Positions 1-11,400 of a stretch of 64,000 nt of DNA are shown one piece after another. Below the pieces are notes generated by a model. The model was given only the letters and a program-made list of their open reading frames with translations, was not told the DNA's origin and made no database searches. Source of the stretch: Seriola aureovittata (taxonomy: Eukaryota > Chordata > Actinopteri > Carangiformes > Carangidae); assembly GCF_021018895.1 (NCBI RefSeq), contig NC_079385.1:984303-1048302 (forward strand), read 5' to 3'. Position 1 is the stretch's first letter, and the number at the start of each line of letters is the position of its first letter. Position numbers and translations under genes: made by a program.

Positions 1-235
1 CCATCTGGACCCACCATGCAACCTTGCAGGACTTGGTTTACCTGAAATCTGCTATATTTTCATTAGATCACTCAGAAAACAGTCACGACCTGTTGTTACT
101 AGAGCTCAAGAGAGAAGCCTGAGAGAGGATAACTAATGTAAAAGTACACTGAGATGGTTTTTGGGTCTTAAAACCACAAATATATCTTCTTATAGATCAA
201 CTCTTTTAAAACTTGTAAAATATGGAGCTTTAAGA
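1..235 (+). mobile_element. TTAA-target miniature element (family A), truncated by the window edge
   Basis: The segment matches the other family A copies below, in the same orientation as the copy at 49003: ggacccaccatgcaacctt, ttacctgaaatctgctatat, cactcagaaaacagtca, gttgttactagagctc, and ttaaaaccacaaatatatc. The left end is outside the window. The part with the cca-atcagaagagaggctc block is missing between 95 and 96, so this copy carries an internal deletion. Confidence 0.75.
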
Positions 236-1984
236 CATTTCTATTTATACATGGCCACTGGTCAAATTCAAAACAAAACATTATCAAATTTATTTTCCTT
301 AGTAGTTCCTAAAAAGTCACATGCTAGATTTCAAAGGCTTTTGCTGGACAACAGCAACATGTAAATCAGGGATGTTCCTCTTCTTTCTGGCATATTTTCC
401 CTATTTAATTAGAATGCCAGCAGATTGTGTGTCTGAGTGAAGGGGGAAATAGGAAAAGCCTTTTCAGGCAGGCAAACACATCCACATCTAGAGCTGGAGA
501 CATTAGCATAATGCCCTTTTAGAATGCAGAGTCACAAACACATCAGAGCCATGATGGCCGGAGCTTTCTATCAGGAAACAGGAAGGTATTTGTACATTTG
601 TTTGTGTTCCCTCATGCAGCTCCAAACAACATCAGTCTCATGGCTTCTCTCTGTTTTCTGGCTTGCATTTGTTCCTCGCTGTGTTTATCCGTCAAAGCTC
701 TGTGTTCGTCATTCGCAATCCTTTTCGTGTCTAGCTCTCTGTTTGGAGAAGCTCTGCGGACAGATAGCTAAATTCTTCCAAATTCTTTCAAATGGAGAAC
801 GGGGGCAGGAGGTTTTTCTCAAATGCTATGTTGTAGTGTTCCCTGGAAGGAGAGACACTCCATCATCCAGGCAGCCTGTCTGATTGGCCCTGTAGGGTAC
901 GACAGCAGAACCACGTCCCTTCTGCACGCCCCAACTTGGGTCACCTGCACAGGTGTATACAGAAGGTGTGTGTGAGTGTTGAAGGTGTGGGTGCATGTGA
1001 GCAGGCCCAGTGCGTGCAGGGGTGGTGTTTATGGGTCAGAGTGATTTATACTGAGTACAGTGGGCCCTATCATTAGCTGAGGGTGAGTACAGTCCTGCTC
1101 ACAGCTCTTCTTTCTCCAGGCCACATCCAGCCCCGGGGCCTGCAGGCTGGGGGCGGGAACACAGACCGACCGTCGGCCGTGATTGATGTGCTGGACAAGC
1201 TTAACGTACCCCCTCACCCCCTCATGATGACTGGAAGCACCAGGTTTTGTGCTGTTTGTTGAATGTTTCATCGGTTTTCTTTGGTATATTTTTATGAATC
1301 AAATCTGATCAAATATTCAGTGGTGAATAACTACATACATATTTACTCGACTATTTCTAATTACTACTTTATATTCCACTATATTTCAGAGGGAAACATT
1401 GCACTTTCTACTCCACTACATTTATCTGACAGCTTTACTTACTATTTACTTTTAAGATACAACACACCATGGGCGGAGCCAGACATTGTAAAGATTCGGG
1501 GCTTAGCATCAGGTCTCAAGGCTCCGCTTGTTGTTAGGTGACCTAAAGATGGCGATATTTCCCTAGTAGATAAAAGAGCTCCATTGATTTGCTGGTCCGG
1601 TCAAAGAGACTGAGATGAAATGACACCAAGTTGAAGTTGTGTTGTAATCTTTATAAAAAAAAATTCCGGGCCTTTACTTCTTTGTGTTTCTTCTTCTTTC
1701 CTCTCTCATTGATAACCTGACGACCCCTCAGATTGATCCATGTCCCTGTTTATAAAACTGTATATGAACCTGCAACAACTACAACAGTGACATGCTGCTC
1801 ACACACTGACATATATAATCACTCACAGGAACCAAATCAGGACTTTTACTTTAACACTACATTTTGCTGTTGATACTTATTGAAGTATTTTTACATTGAC
1901 CCGAATATTTGTTCCACCACTGAAAATTTTATATGGCCACACTTTGAAATTTATGATGACACTTACCTTAGTTAACAGAGAAAT

Positions 1985-2038
1985 GTATATATAAATGTAT
2001 ATAATTATATATATATATATATACATTTATATATATAT
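1985..2038. repeat. AT-rich palindrome
   Basis: atataaatgtatat is mirrored by atatacatttatat around an (AT)n core; it could extrude as a cruciform. Confidence 0.8.
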
Positions 2039-2668
2039 CCCCTGTAAAACCATCTTGTCTTCTGTATTGGACAGTTTAACTAAACTAGATGTAATTTGTG
2101 ATTTTTTTTTTACTCCTGCTGTCAGTCTTTATGTTGATCTGAGATACAGTAACCGACTGTAGCTTCATATGTCACAGAGACAGCTGTAAGAGTGGTATCA
2201 ATCTACTCATAATTCCCAAAATCCTGAACTACTTTTTCACTGAATAACAAACTGTCTGTTCACTATTGTGCTCATCGTGGAGTGGAACTCTTCTGTCGTT
2301 AGTGTTACTAATGACAGCCCATTAGGACTGTACCTATATGGTAAAGACTAGTTGTTGACCAGGATAAAAAAACACATTTCTTTAACATATTCATGACATG
2401 ATGCACAATTTTAACAGGATTTAAATCTGAACAAGCAGCTGAATGAGGTAAGTGTACAAATGGAAATGCTGATGTCTGCAAACCGCTCTCTGTGAGAGGA
2501 GGACACATGTTCTATTGATTAAAGCTGATGTGCACTGTGTTAGCGTCTGCACTGTTAGAAAAAGGTGTGAGGGGCAAGATCAACTTGCCCACTGCACCAT
2601 GATAGGCACCTACAACAGCTGCCAGTCATCACAGCTCTGTCCTGTAATCACTCTCTGTGGATTCACCT

Positions 2669-2678
2669 ACACACACAC

Positions 2679-2713
<35 letters not shown>
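2669..2713 (+). repeat. (CA)n microsatellite
   Basis: A CA run broken once by CT near its start. Confidence 0.95.
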
Positions 2714-2714
<1 letters not shown>

Positions 2715-3982
2715 AATTTAGCTCCATCTGTCCTGAGGTGATGGTTTATTTGGACTTCAGGGCCACAGCTACTGCACACTACCCAGTTTCTGTTTTGACA
2801 CTTGACCCGGCTCCTGATTTAGCTTTTCACTCAATATCACCATCGCAGTCTCTCAGTATGACCCATGCTCCCTCCTCTCCTCTTCTCTGCCCTCTCTTCC
2901 CTTTCCTTTTCTCTGCGGCGCCTTTTCATTAGAGCCTCAGCTGCAGCTCCATTTGTCTTGACCTGCGTGTTGTCTCCGCTGTGGCAGCGGTGGGGGCAGA
3001 GACGGGAACGCCACATGTCAGAGGAAGCAGACAAACTGATAGCAGTGTCAAATCTAACATACTGATGCTGCTCAGGCCGTGCCAGTGCAGCACTAAGGTG
3101 GCCCCTGTGCTCTCAGCAACCACATGCACGCACACGTGTCTCTTCATGATGGAGCCACATATATGTGCATGTGTCGGCTGACTCCAATATCAGCTGTTTA
3201 ATAGGTAAAGGGATAATGTTTCTATCTGTGCAATCAGAAACCTGGAGGCAGTTCGATACATTGGAATAAAAGCCTTTCAAAACTTAGACCAGGTCTAAGT
3301 CTGACATGTCACTAACTACTGTTGCTGTGAGTGATCTGTATCTCATTGTGGAGGAGCTGCATACAGAGATGAATAACTTTAATCCCTGCTGGGAGGTTTT
3401 TCCTATGTAATCCCAGTGGGGTAGACATGACAACCCACTTCAGGTTACAAGTGGGACGCCCTCGGGAAAGGTGACATGTTCAAAAGGAGGTGAAGCAGTG
3501 TTTAGCCAGTGAGGAGAAATCAAATATTTAGTTACAAGGTTGTTGAGGGAGGAGAGAGGAAAACAGAGAGGTAGAGGAGGGACAAGGGAGCATCCTCAAA
3601 ACCAAACTCTCCACTCTTCCTCCAAGCCACACTGGCCAGAACCAACTGAAATGAAACTTGTGCAAGTATGGAACATGGTTTAATACACTACAGTATAGCA
3701 CATTGGTTTGGAGGAGATTTCTGATGTACCTCTGTCGTAGAAATAAAAGAAAGGTTAAATTCAGAGGACAGCAGAGGAGGAAAGTGAATTGCCCTTTAAT
3801 GATGTGAAAGTCTGACTGACCGAGTCGGAGCAAAAACATTTGGTAATTCATGGAAAGACGTTTTTAAAGGTCCAAGAGTAGGAAGCGGCGGGTGAAGTCC
3901 TTCAGAATCCAAACCATGATGTTCTCATTTATTAGTAGCTATCACTTGGCTTTTATAGTAGGAGTGAAATACCTAAAGATGG

Positions 3983-4623
3983 ACTTTAAGTGATTGTTCA
4001 GGTAATTAGACGTGGGGTTGACTGAGGTACTGATCTATCTTCAGTGTGTTACCTGTAGTAGATCCAGATCAGAGAAGCAGCAGCGGTACAGAAGCTGAGT
4101 GATGAGCTGCTGTGGACAGGGTCAGCAGAGAAACATGTTTTAGACAAAATACACAGAAAAAAAGCTAAAATCAATCATGTCTCTATATTTTGAATATTTT
4201 CACACTTTATCTGCTGTCAAACAGACCTTTACTTTGGAACTACAGTTTGTGAACTGTTGAATTACCATATTCCTACACACCATCCCTGCAGAATAATACA
4301 GTGCATGTAATAGTTGTTCTTGTGTGTAGGAATACGGTAGTTTAGCGGTTCACAAACTGTAGTTCCGAAGTAAAGGTCTGTTTGACGTCAGATAAAATGT
4401 GAAAATATTCAAAATAAAAGACGCTTTTTTTTCTGTATGTATTTTTTACAGTGACTAAAATATGTTTTTTCTGATGATCCCGTCCACAGCAGCTCATCAC
4501 TCAGCTTCTGTACCTCTGCTCCTGCTGCTTCTCTGATCTGAATCTACTGTAGGTAACACACTGACAATAGATCAGTACCTCACACAACCCCACGTCACAT
4601 TACCCCAACTATCACTTTAAAGT
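3983..4623. mobile_element. Large foldback element, copy 1 (family B)
   Basis: Nearly the whole 641 bp is one imperfect inverted repeat. The left arm (ACTTTAAGTGATTGTTCAGG at 3983, then cgtggggttg, ttcagtgtgttacctgtagt, gatcagagaagcagcagc, gaagctgagtgatgagctgc, cagacctttactttggaact, catattcctacacac) is mirrored by the right arm (gtgtgtaggaatacg, agttccgaagtaaaggtctg, gcagctcatcactcagcttc, gctgcttctctgatctg, actgtaggtaacacactga, caaccccacg, ATCACTTTAAAGT to 4623). The short spacer contains cagaataatacagtg. There is no open reading frame. This is typical of a long-inverted-repeat MITE. Confidence 0.85.
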
Positions 4624-5596
4624 AGGAATCTCTGAGATCTCAGTTTTGTAATTTTGGGTGACACCTATGGTGAACTGCACCTTTTTGAACCACACAGCAC
4701 TAACTTTGAGTTCTTTGTTATTTTGCACAGAAGTCATATCAGACACCGGATTCAATGCAATGCGACTTCTGCGTAATTTCATCAGTGGGTCACAGGCTCA
4801 ATCACCATTGTGTTACCTCATTCAGTGATGCTGACACTTATTCAAATGAATGAATCAAGATTTCCACTTCAAAAACAGACTGGATTCAGTTTGACCAGTG
4901 GCTCTTAAAAGATGGTCCAAGTGAATAGACACTGATGTACAGTAATAAAAGACACATCTGATGATAGAAATCTCTACTGTGTCACTTGAAGTCTTCAATA
5001 CGAAAAACTAAAACCAAACCAAACATCTATTTGGTCAAAGCTCTGTCCGGTGTGCTGACCTTAACCTTGATACCTCAACCTTGAACAAAGGATTCACAGG
5101 GATGTGGGACATCATAGGACTGGTGTTTCTTTTGTCGCCTTTACTGCAGCTGCTACAGGAGATAGGTTTTGGGAATATTCTCCCAAATATTCTTGGTGCA
5201 AGTCGGGTTTCTGACCATTTTCAGGGTTTTTTCTTTGCTAGTAAGTTATAGGTAATCAAAAATAAGGGGACTGGAACACAAAGCATTTGGAGTAAGGTCT
5301 AACTGGAAAAGTAAAAGTTAGTTAATGAGAAAACCTTAGAGCCATCCAGAAGTTTCAGTGGGTAAAGTTGGGGAGGAAGGGTTTAAAGGAAAACAGCGAC
5401 CTCTTCTACTCCTTTTTCATCACGTCAGATACAGTTGTAACAGAACTGTGACTGTGGGAGTAGACACAGTGGGCACCAAAGGTTTACAAAAAAAAAAAAA
5501 AACAGAGAGAGAGGAGGACAAGGAGGAACGGAGAGGAGTCGGGGATACAAGCACAAGCGCCATGGCAACACATAGAAAGAGGAAGAAAAGAGTTAC

Positions 5597-5686
5597 CCAT
5601 AAGTAGCCGCCGTTTCACCCGCTTGTCCACATCAGCTACTGACGTGGCATTGAACTCAGAGCTCTCAATTGCAGCCTCATCTTTCT
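5597..5686 (-). CDS. scube1: SCUBE1 linker (spacer) exon between EGF5 and EGF6
   Basis: This is an internal exon of 90 bp, phase 1-1, with acceptor cttgtgttttag and donor ATGG|gtaact. The peptide reads (E)[19 protein letters not shown], then [10 protein letters not shown]. Mammalian SCUBE1 has a near-identical linker ([26 protein letters not shown]), and SCUBE2 has a more distant one ending [10 protein letters not shown], so this exon is the strongest single evidence for the SCUBE1 identity. It contains no cysteine. It has one N-glycosylation sequon (Asn-Ala-Thr) and a strongly basic run with Arg-Val-Lys-Arg, which meets the minimal proprotein-convertase pattern; whether it is cut is not known from the sequence. 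Because it is phase-symmetric and 90 bp long, skipping would remove 30 residues without changing frame. The next exon (EGF6) is not in the window. Confidence 0.92.
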
Positions 5687-7947
5687 CTAAAACACAAGTG
5701 ACAAGGGGACAAACAGTGAGCAGCAGGTTAATGAGAAGCCCAAATGACCAGACCTTCAGCCCCTCTTGGCGTTTGAGCAAAAAACCAAAGCCAAGAAGCA
5801 AGAAGCGATGAAGAAGCGCCAAAATCCCTGTTAGAGTGTTAATCCCCAAACAATTGATAAATCCCCCAGAAGAAATAAAAAAAATAAAATAAATAAATGA
5901 GAATGATCAGTATCAGTGTGTAGCTTACAAAATGAAGCAGTTGGTAGGCAAGTAGGTAGGTAGGGAAGGAGAGGGGGGAAGGTTCAGGGCTCACATATGA
6001 AGAAAGTAAAAAAAATGATAGAGGTGTGGGGTTTGGGGATGGAACGGGGGTGAACGTTTTTGGGGGATTTTAGTTCTGATGTTGACGCTGCTGTTGTCGC
6101 TGATGGATTTTCTGTCTTCCATATCAAACAGCCGTGCTTTGTCAGCAATGATTTCCTCGCGGTTAGGATGGAGGAGGAGGGCAAGAGAGGAGAGGGAGGG
6201 GAGGATACATGTCCAACATTTCCAAGACAATAATGACGAGGAGGAGGAGGAAGAGCGGGTGCAGGGGAGGAAGACTAGGCGTGAGGTCAAACAGCTGAGT
6301 TGGGAGAACAGAGTGATGACGAAGGTGACTGAGAGGAAAATGATGAACAGTGGAGAAGAGGATAAAGAAACAGAGAGAGAAAGGGAGGGAAAAAGACAAA
6401 CTCAGTCCCATCATGGCCAACAGTGGGAGGGGTATGAGGGAGGGGGGCACACACTGAGGAATGGGGAAGTGTAGGGAGGACATGCAGAGAAATAAAAAGC
6501 GGAGGGGGAGGGGGGGGGGGTCTGGGGGCAGCGCTGGTTGCCTGTTTGTCTATGGAACACATCACAACTGGCTTTAACAGTCAACGCTGGAAAAACCACA
6601 TTCCCAAAGCTGGGCAGGGGAGGTGGGGGGAGGGGGAGGAGGAGGTGAAAGGGGGTAGGGGTGGTAAGGGGGGCGATGGTTGTAGAAGGGGGCGAGATGG
6701 CTGTTAGGATGGTGTATGTGTGCTGTGGTGGAGGGGATAGCGGGTTTGGTGATGGGGCTGGGAGAGGGAAACTGCCTTTCTCTGGTCTGAGTCATTACAG
6801 CCTGAATGAGAATCTCTCTGTGAATGGATGCTGTAGGACTGGCCTTTGATGTACACACTCCTCTGGGGTGGTGGGTGTTGAGGGGTGGGGGGGGTGGGGG
6901 GGTGGATATTGGGGTAATTAACATCCATTCCTTTCCCCTACCCTGTCCCTCCACCATTTTTCTCTCTCTCCTCTCATGCTCTTCATGGACAAAGTGGAGG
7001 ACTCTCTGAAGGACACTCAGGGATGAATGGAGGCTTTCTGGTGAAATGTGGCCGTGTGAATGTGTGTGTGTGAAATTGTTGAGTCGAGAGCCTGTGCATA
7101 CCAGTTTGCGCGCTTTAGAGCATCTGCCTGCTCGAGCGTGTGAAAAAATCTGTCATAGAGGGAGATAAAATGTGTGTGTGTGTGAGAGAGAGAGAGGTTG
7201 ACGCGTGAGACAGGTTGAGAAGAGGTGGGAAGAGAGGAGTCCCAGCCATTCACTCCTAAAGAGTCTATGGGACGAAGCAGCGATCGGAGGCCCACAGAGA
7301 GGGGAGTGTTTTAGAGAGCCAGACCTACACAGGATGACGGGCAGGGGGGGTTAAACCACTCTATACTACTACAGCTAGGAGGAGAATGGTAAAATGCACT
7401 GGGAGGACACAGAAGGACCAGGGTTGGCAAAAACAACAACAGCAATAATAATGTTCTTCAATTCAAAAAAGAAAAATGAAAGGGAAAAAAAAGAAAACAG
7501 ATAAAGGAAACCGTACAAATGCAGTGCAGGCTCTCCCATGCAGCAGGGCAGGCAGACGAGCAGACAGACAGAAGGACTGGTGTGGCAGACAGGTGGACGA
7601 CGTGTGAGAGGACACATGCAGCAGGAGGGCAAGTTATGAGAGTGAAGGAGGTCGAGCAGTGAGAGTCCCTGCCTCTCTATCAGGGTGTGTGGCACAAGGA
7701 CAGAGGTGGTGGGTGGGGATGATGAGGCATGGAGGTCATTTTGGTGTAGGTGGGTTTTTTGGTTTTGGCGAGCTGGTTGCGTTTTGTCTGGGTGCTGTGA
7801 GGAGGATGAGGATGAGGAGGTAGTGAGAGAGCTGGAGGAGGAGGAGGAGGAGGAGGACGTTAGGTTTGCTTTCGTGGGAACTTCACCTAAGATCAGGCTG
7901 CAATTGAGATGTCTGCTTTTAACCCCCACCCGCCCAACCCCACCCCA

Positions 7948-7979
7948 AACACACACACACACACACACACCCACACACA
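7948..7979 (+). repeat. (CA)n microsatellite
   Basis: A CA run of about 32 bp within the purine/pyrimidine-skewed part of the intron. Confidence 0.93.
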
Positions 7980-8227
7980 ATCACTCGTTCCTCTTGTGCA
8001 CTGAGGATTGTTTCTTATTTCCACCTGATTTGGTTTTAACATTGATGCTCAGACAAGACAGGCAATCAGGTACTATCACCAGAAAGCAGGAAGAGGAGGA
8101 GGGAGGAGGAAGGGGGAGCAGAGGGGCAGCACTATATAGAAAGGGTAAGAAGGGGTTGGGGGGCATTAAAGGTTGGCCCACAGAGCAGCTGGGAGTCTTG
8201 GACCACAGACACAGGGGTCCTTTCTCT

Positions 8228-8243
8228 CGCCAAGAGAGACGGA

Positions 8244-8274
<31 letters not shown>

Positions 8275-8276
8275 GA
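8228..8276 (+). repeat. (GA)n microsatellite
   Basis: A GA run with a few interruptions (gagagacggagagagag, gacagagagagag). Confidence 0.92.
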
Positions 8277-8450
8277 CACGAGACATTAGGAAAAGAGGGA
8301 GAGTTCCCGCTCGCTCGCTCGCATTCGATTTCCTCTTCACAGCTTTTTCTTGATGGCATGTTTCGCTTCTTCAAAGCAGCTGAAAAGAAAAAGGTTATCA
8401 CCAGTGAAAACCTGGAGCTGCCGGACAGCAGGTCAGCAGTCTGCTCCGGA

Positions 8451-8479
8451 GAGGGAGGGAGGGAGGGAGGGAGGGAGGT
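8451..8479 (+). repeat. (GGGA)7 microsatellite
   Basis: Tandem GGGA units; the complementary transcript strand is TCCC. Confidence 0.94.
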
Positions 8480-11400
8480 GTTTCCAGTGTTCCAATACAC
8501 ATCAACATGACATCAGATAACTGTGTGTCAGTGTGTGCGATCAACAGCACTGACATCATGTCTGTCATTTCACAGTTAGTTCACATTAGCTGGGCAGGTG
8601 GTTATAATCTCACCAGGAAACATGTAACAACATGTTAACTCACACTTCAACATGGAAAACTTCATGTTTTTATTTGGTTCCTTCAGATTTTCAGTGGCCA
8701 ATTACAAATGAACCAGAACCTGTAAACAAAAGTCACATGGACTCCCACTCAGCTCATTAAGTAGACAGGGATTTGGTGACCTGTCGTCCTGCCAGGTTAC
8801 AGATTGGCAGCGAAGCCAAAACACACTGAATCCAAATTCTGAACTAAGTGATTGCTGCTTCAGGGATTTCTACTGGAATGAACTGTTGTGATCGCTAGCT
8901 AAATAAGACGTCTGTCCACACTGTGGTTTGGTCTGACTTCATTATGTTATGCTAAACTCTCTGAGTCTGAGAAACTGTTGGTTATTCTGGGAACTTCACT
9001 GCAATGGATTTGGATGGAGACCTTCCTTTTTAAGTGTTTTAGTGCCACCTGAATCCAAAGGCCACACCAAACTGAAGAAGAGCTGGTCCTTCACACTTCT
9101 TACATACTTTATACCACTTTATACTACATACCATTGTATTGTTGCACCAGCATTTTACACACGCCAGAATAACCAGATTCTAGGGCTGCCCCCAACCAAA
9201 GATTTTCCTGGTCAGTAGTTGTTAGTTCAAGCCATCAGTCAACTAATCATCACATGTTATCATATCAATTCAAATAGTTACATTTGTGTTATTGAGGGGC
9301 ATTAGAAAATGATTTGAGTCCAGAGACAAATTTTTAGTGGTAGAAGTAACACTGAGGTACATTACAAAGAAATACAAAACTGTAATAATGAGCCTTTAGA
9401 ATATAAATCTTTAGGATGGAAATAATTACTTTTTATATCAGGCTGCAACAGGACAAATTCATGGAAATATGGGAAAGATGGATAAGGTACATAACACCTG
9501 TGTGTCCATCATTTGTATGATGTCTTTTTTTCTCCAAATGTCTTCTTTTTCTTGTATTTCTTGTATTTACTTATTTATAATAAAAATTTATAATTTAATT
9601 TTTTTTTCTTCTTGTTGGATGCCTGTAATTTAATTTGCTTCACTGGTCCTAAATAATTTCATTATTATCTATTTTGAATTATTGGATTCATTATTTTTGT
9701 TCGTAACTGAGTTTCATAGAAAGCTTTAAATCGATCATGAGGTAATACAATAATAAAATAATATAAATTTCATAACCACACACATGAAGCAAGCTACTAA
9801 CAACCAGCAACCAGTAAGAATGTAAAGAGTGCGCGGCCATGCTAAGTGGCTAACGTTAGCCTACTTACATGTTTGACCTGCTGGAGCACATATTAGCACA
9901 TTGCTAGCACCTAGGAAGAGACTAACTGAGCCAGTAAAGAAGAAAAAATACTACTTTCAATCACAATGGCTAACGCAGCACTGTCATGTCACAGTTTAAC
10001 TTGCACACTTTCAAAAAAAAGGACTCCGGACTGCAACTATTGAGCCCTGAAAATGTTGGTTTACTCAACTCCACAACATGCCTTATCTTTTCATGGAAGG
10101 CTGTATCCTCCATCCCACTGTGTAAACTCCAACTGCTGTCAGTGGAAGTGCTGATGATGGAAGGGGCTGTGTTTAGAGCAGAAACTCACTAACTAGTCTA
10201 AACTGGATTAAGTACTCATCTTGTTTTTTTTTTTTTAATCCAGATGTGTTTAGCTTTTTATTTTTAGCTATAAAAACATTACTGAGGTCCAGAACTCAGT
10301 GACCTCATAGCTGGCTACAGGCATGGTTGTTTCAAAATTTGAGGCAGAGTGTCCCCTTAGAGTTGAGTTATTATTTCATTACTAAAAATGCCCAGTTGGT
10401 GAACCCAAGATCTCAGTTACATTACTGTCTAATAACCACAGGGACCAGCTGTGTAACCGATGTCTGTCTGTGACTGAATGACTGACTGAGTGACAGAGGG
10501 TCGCAACTTCCTGTGGAGTTTGATTTTTTTCTTTTTCCCTGCGACCAACAGCCAATCAAAACCTGGTCTAAGGCTGGCTGTTAGGGGGCAGCCCTGTGAG
10601 AGCCACTATAGTGCTAACACATTAGTTGTTATTAACAGAGCTGACTCTTGCTATTACCTGAGCTCTGAACATAATAGATACATTTTTTTTTATAAATTGT
10701 GCACACAATTTATTAACTCATTCCCTCAAATTTTTTCAACATTTTCCCAAAGATAACAGGATTAAAGTGTTTCATCTACATACATCAACATAAAACTGTT
10801 AAACCCACTTTGTTTATTGTGTACTGCTTCACACAGAAACATGTGTAGCTTTCAGTCAAAGGAAAACAGTGTAGCATCAAACCTGTGTGAGACAGAGTTG
10901 AGGTGCTAAATCCCCTTAGTCTGATTAAACAAATTCAATTATGAGAGGTCATTTCAGTTCACACTTCTATAATAACTGAATGAGAGAATTTTAAGGAATA
11001 AAATCGAGTAATTTGAGGACACTAGTTTGATTAATTTGACAATATAATTTAAAGAAATTGGGGGTATGGATGATTATCATATCAATCAGAACATAAAACA
11101 TTTTTAATGAGACAATATCTTTTCTGCACAATCATTATTAATTCAAGGGTACAAATTACACATTTGTGTGCACAAATTATCAGTATATTAATACCTGTGT
11201 GCTCCACAGAGTTATGAACAACTCCACTTACCTGGATCACCTGATTCATCCTCTACTGATGAGACAAACAACAAGATGACAAATATAACCGGTTTAAGCC
11301 CGCGGTTATTACTGGAAATCAAAGAGTAATTCAACAGTAAACAGTAATTACTGTCATTAACCAGTCAACACTGGTCTCCATATCCTTTATGGCGACAGAA

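Larger units (their letters stand above)
1..5596 (-). other. scube1: SCUBE1 intron, partial (after the linker exon)
   Basis: No exon was recognised here. I looked for the EGF6 coding pattern (TCAVNNGGC-type) on the minus strand and did not find it, so the intron runs off the window at base 1. Contents: a fragment of the TTAA-target repeat at 1-235, a GC-rich island near 1105-1260, an AT-rich palindrome at 1985-2038, a CA microsatellite at 2669-2713, and a large foldback element at 3983-4623. The rest (for example 240-1100, 1270-1980, 2040-2660, 2715-3980, 4625-5480) shows nothing I can name. An A-run at 5488-5502 gives a T-run in the transcript, about 95 bases past the linker-exon donor. Confidence 0.8.

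Noticed and set aside
1..5590. Expected SCUBE1 EGF6 exon
   Set aside because: Looked for on the minus strand and not found. The minus frame near 1029-1271 has scattered cysteines (WRKKSCEQDC) but no EGF spacing.
7375..7980. 201-residue minus-strand frame with poly-Ser
   Set aside because: Low-complexity reading of GGA/GAGGA repeats and a CA tract, with no domain and no splice-consistent boundaries.
7685..8353. 222-residue + strand frame with poly-Glu and Arg-Glu repeats
   Set aside because: It spans GA, GAG and CA simple repeats. Its composition is explained by the purine-rich tract.
8341..8379. 39 bp minus-strand phase 1-1 micro-exon (acceptor ttttcttttcag, donor gtgaag) in the EGF5-linker intron
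   Set aside because: Although the splice sites are good, joining its last T to the AG that starts the linker exon makes a stop codon, so it would truncate the protein. It could at most be a poison exon.
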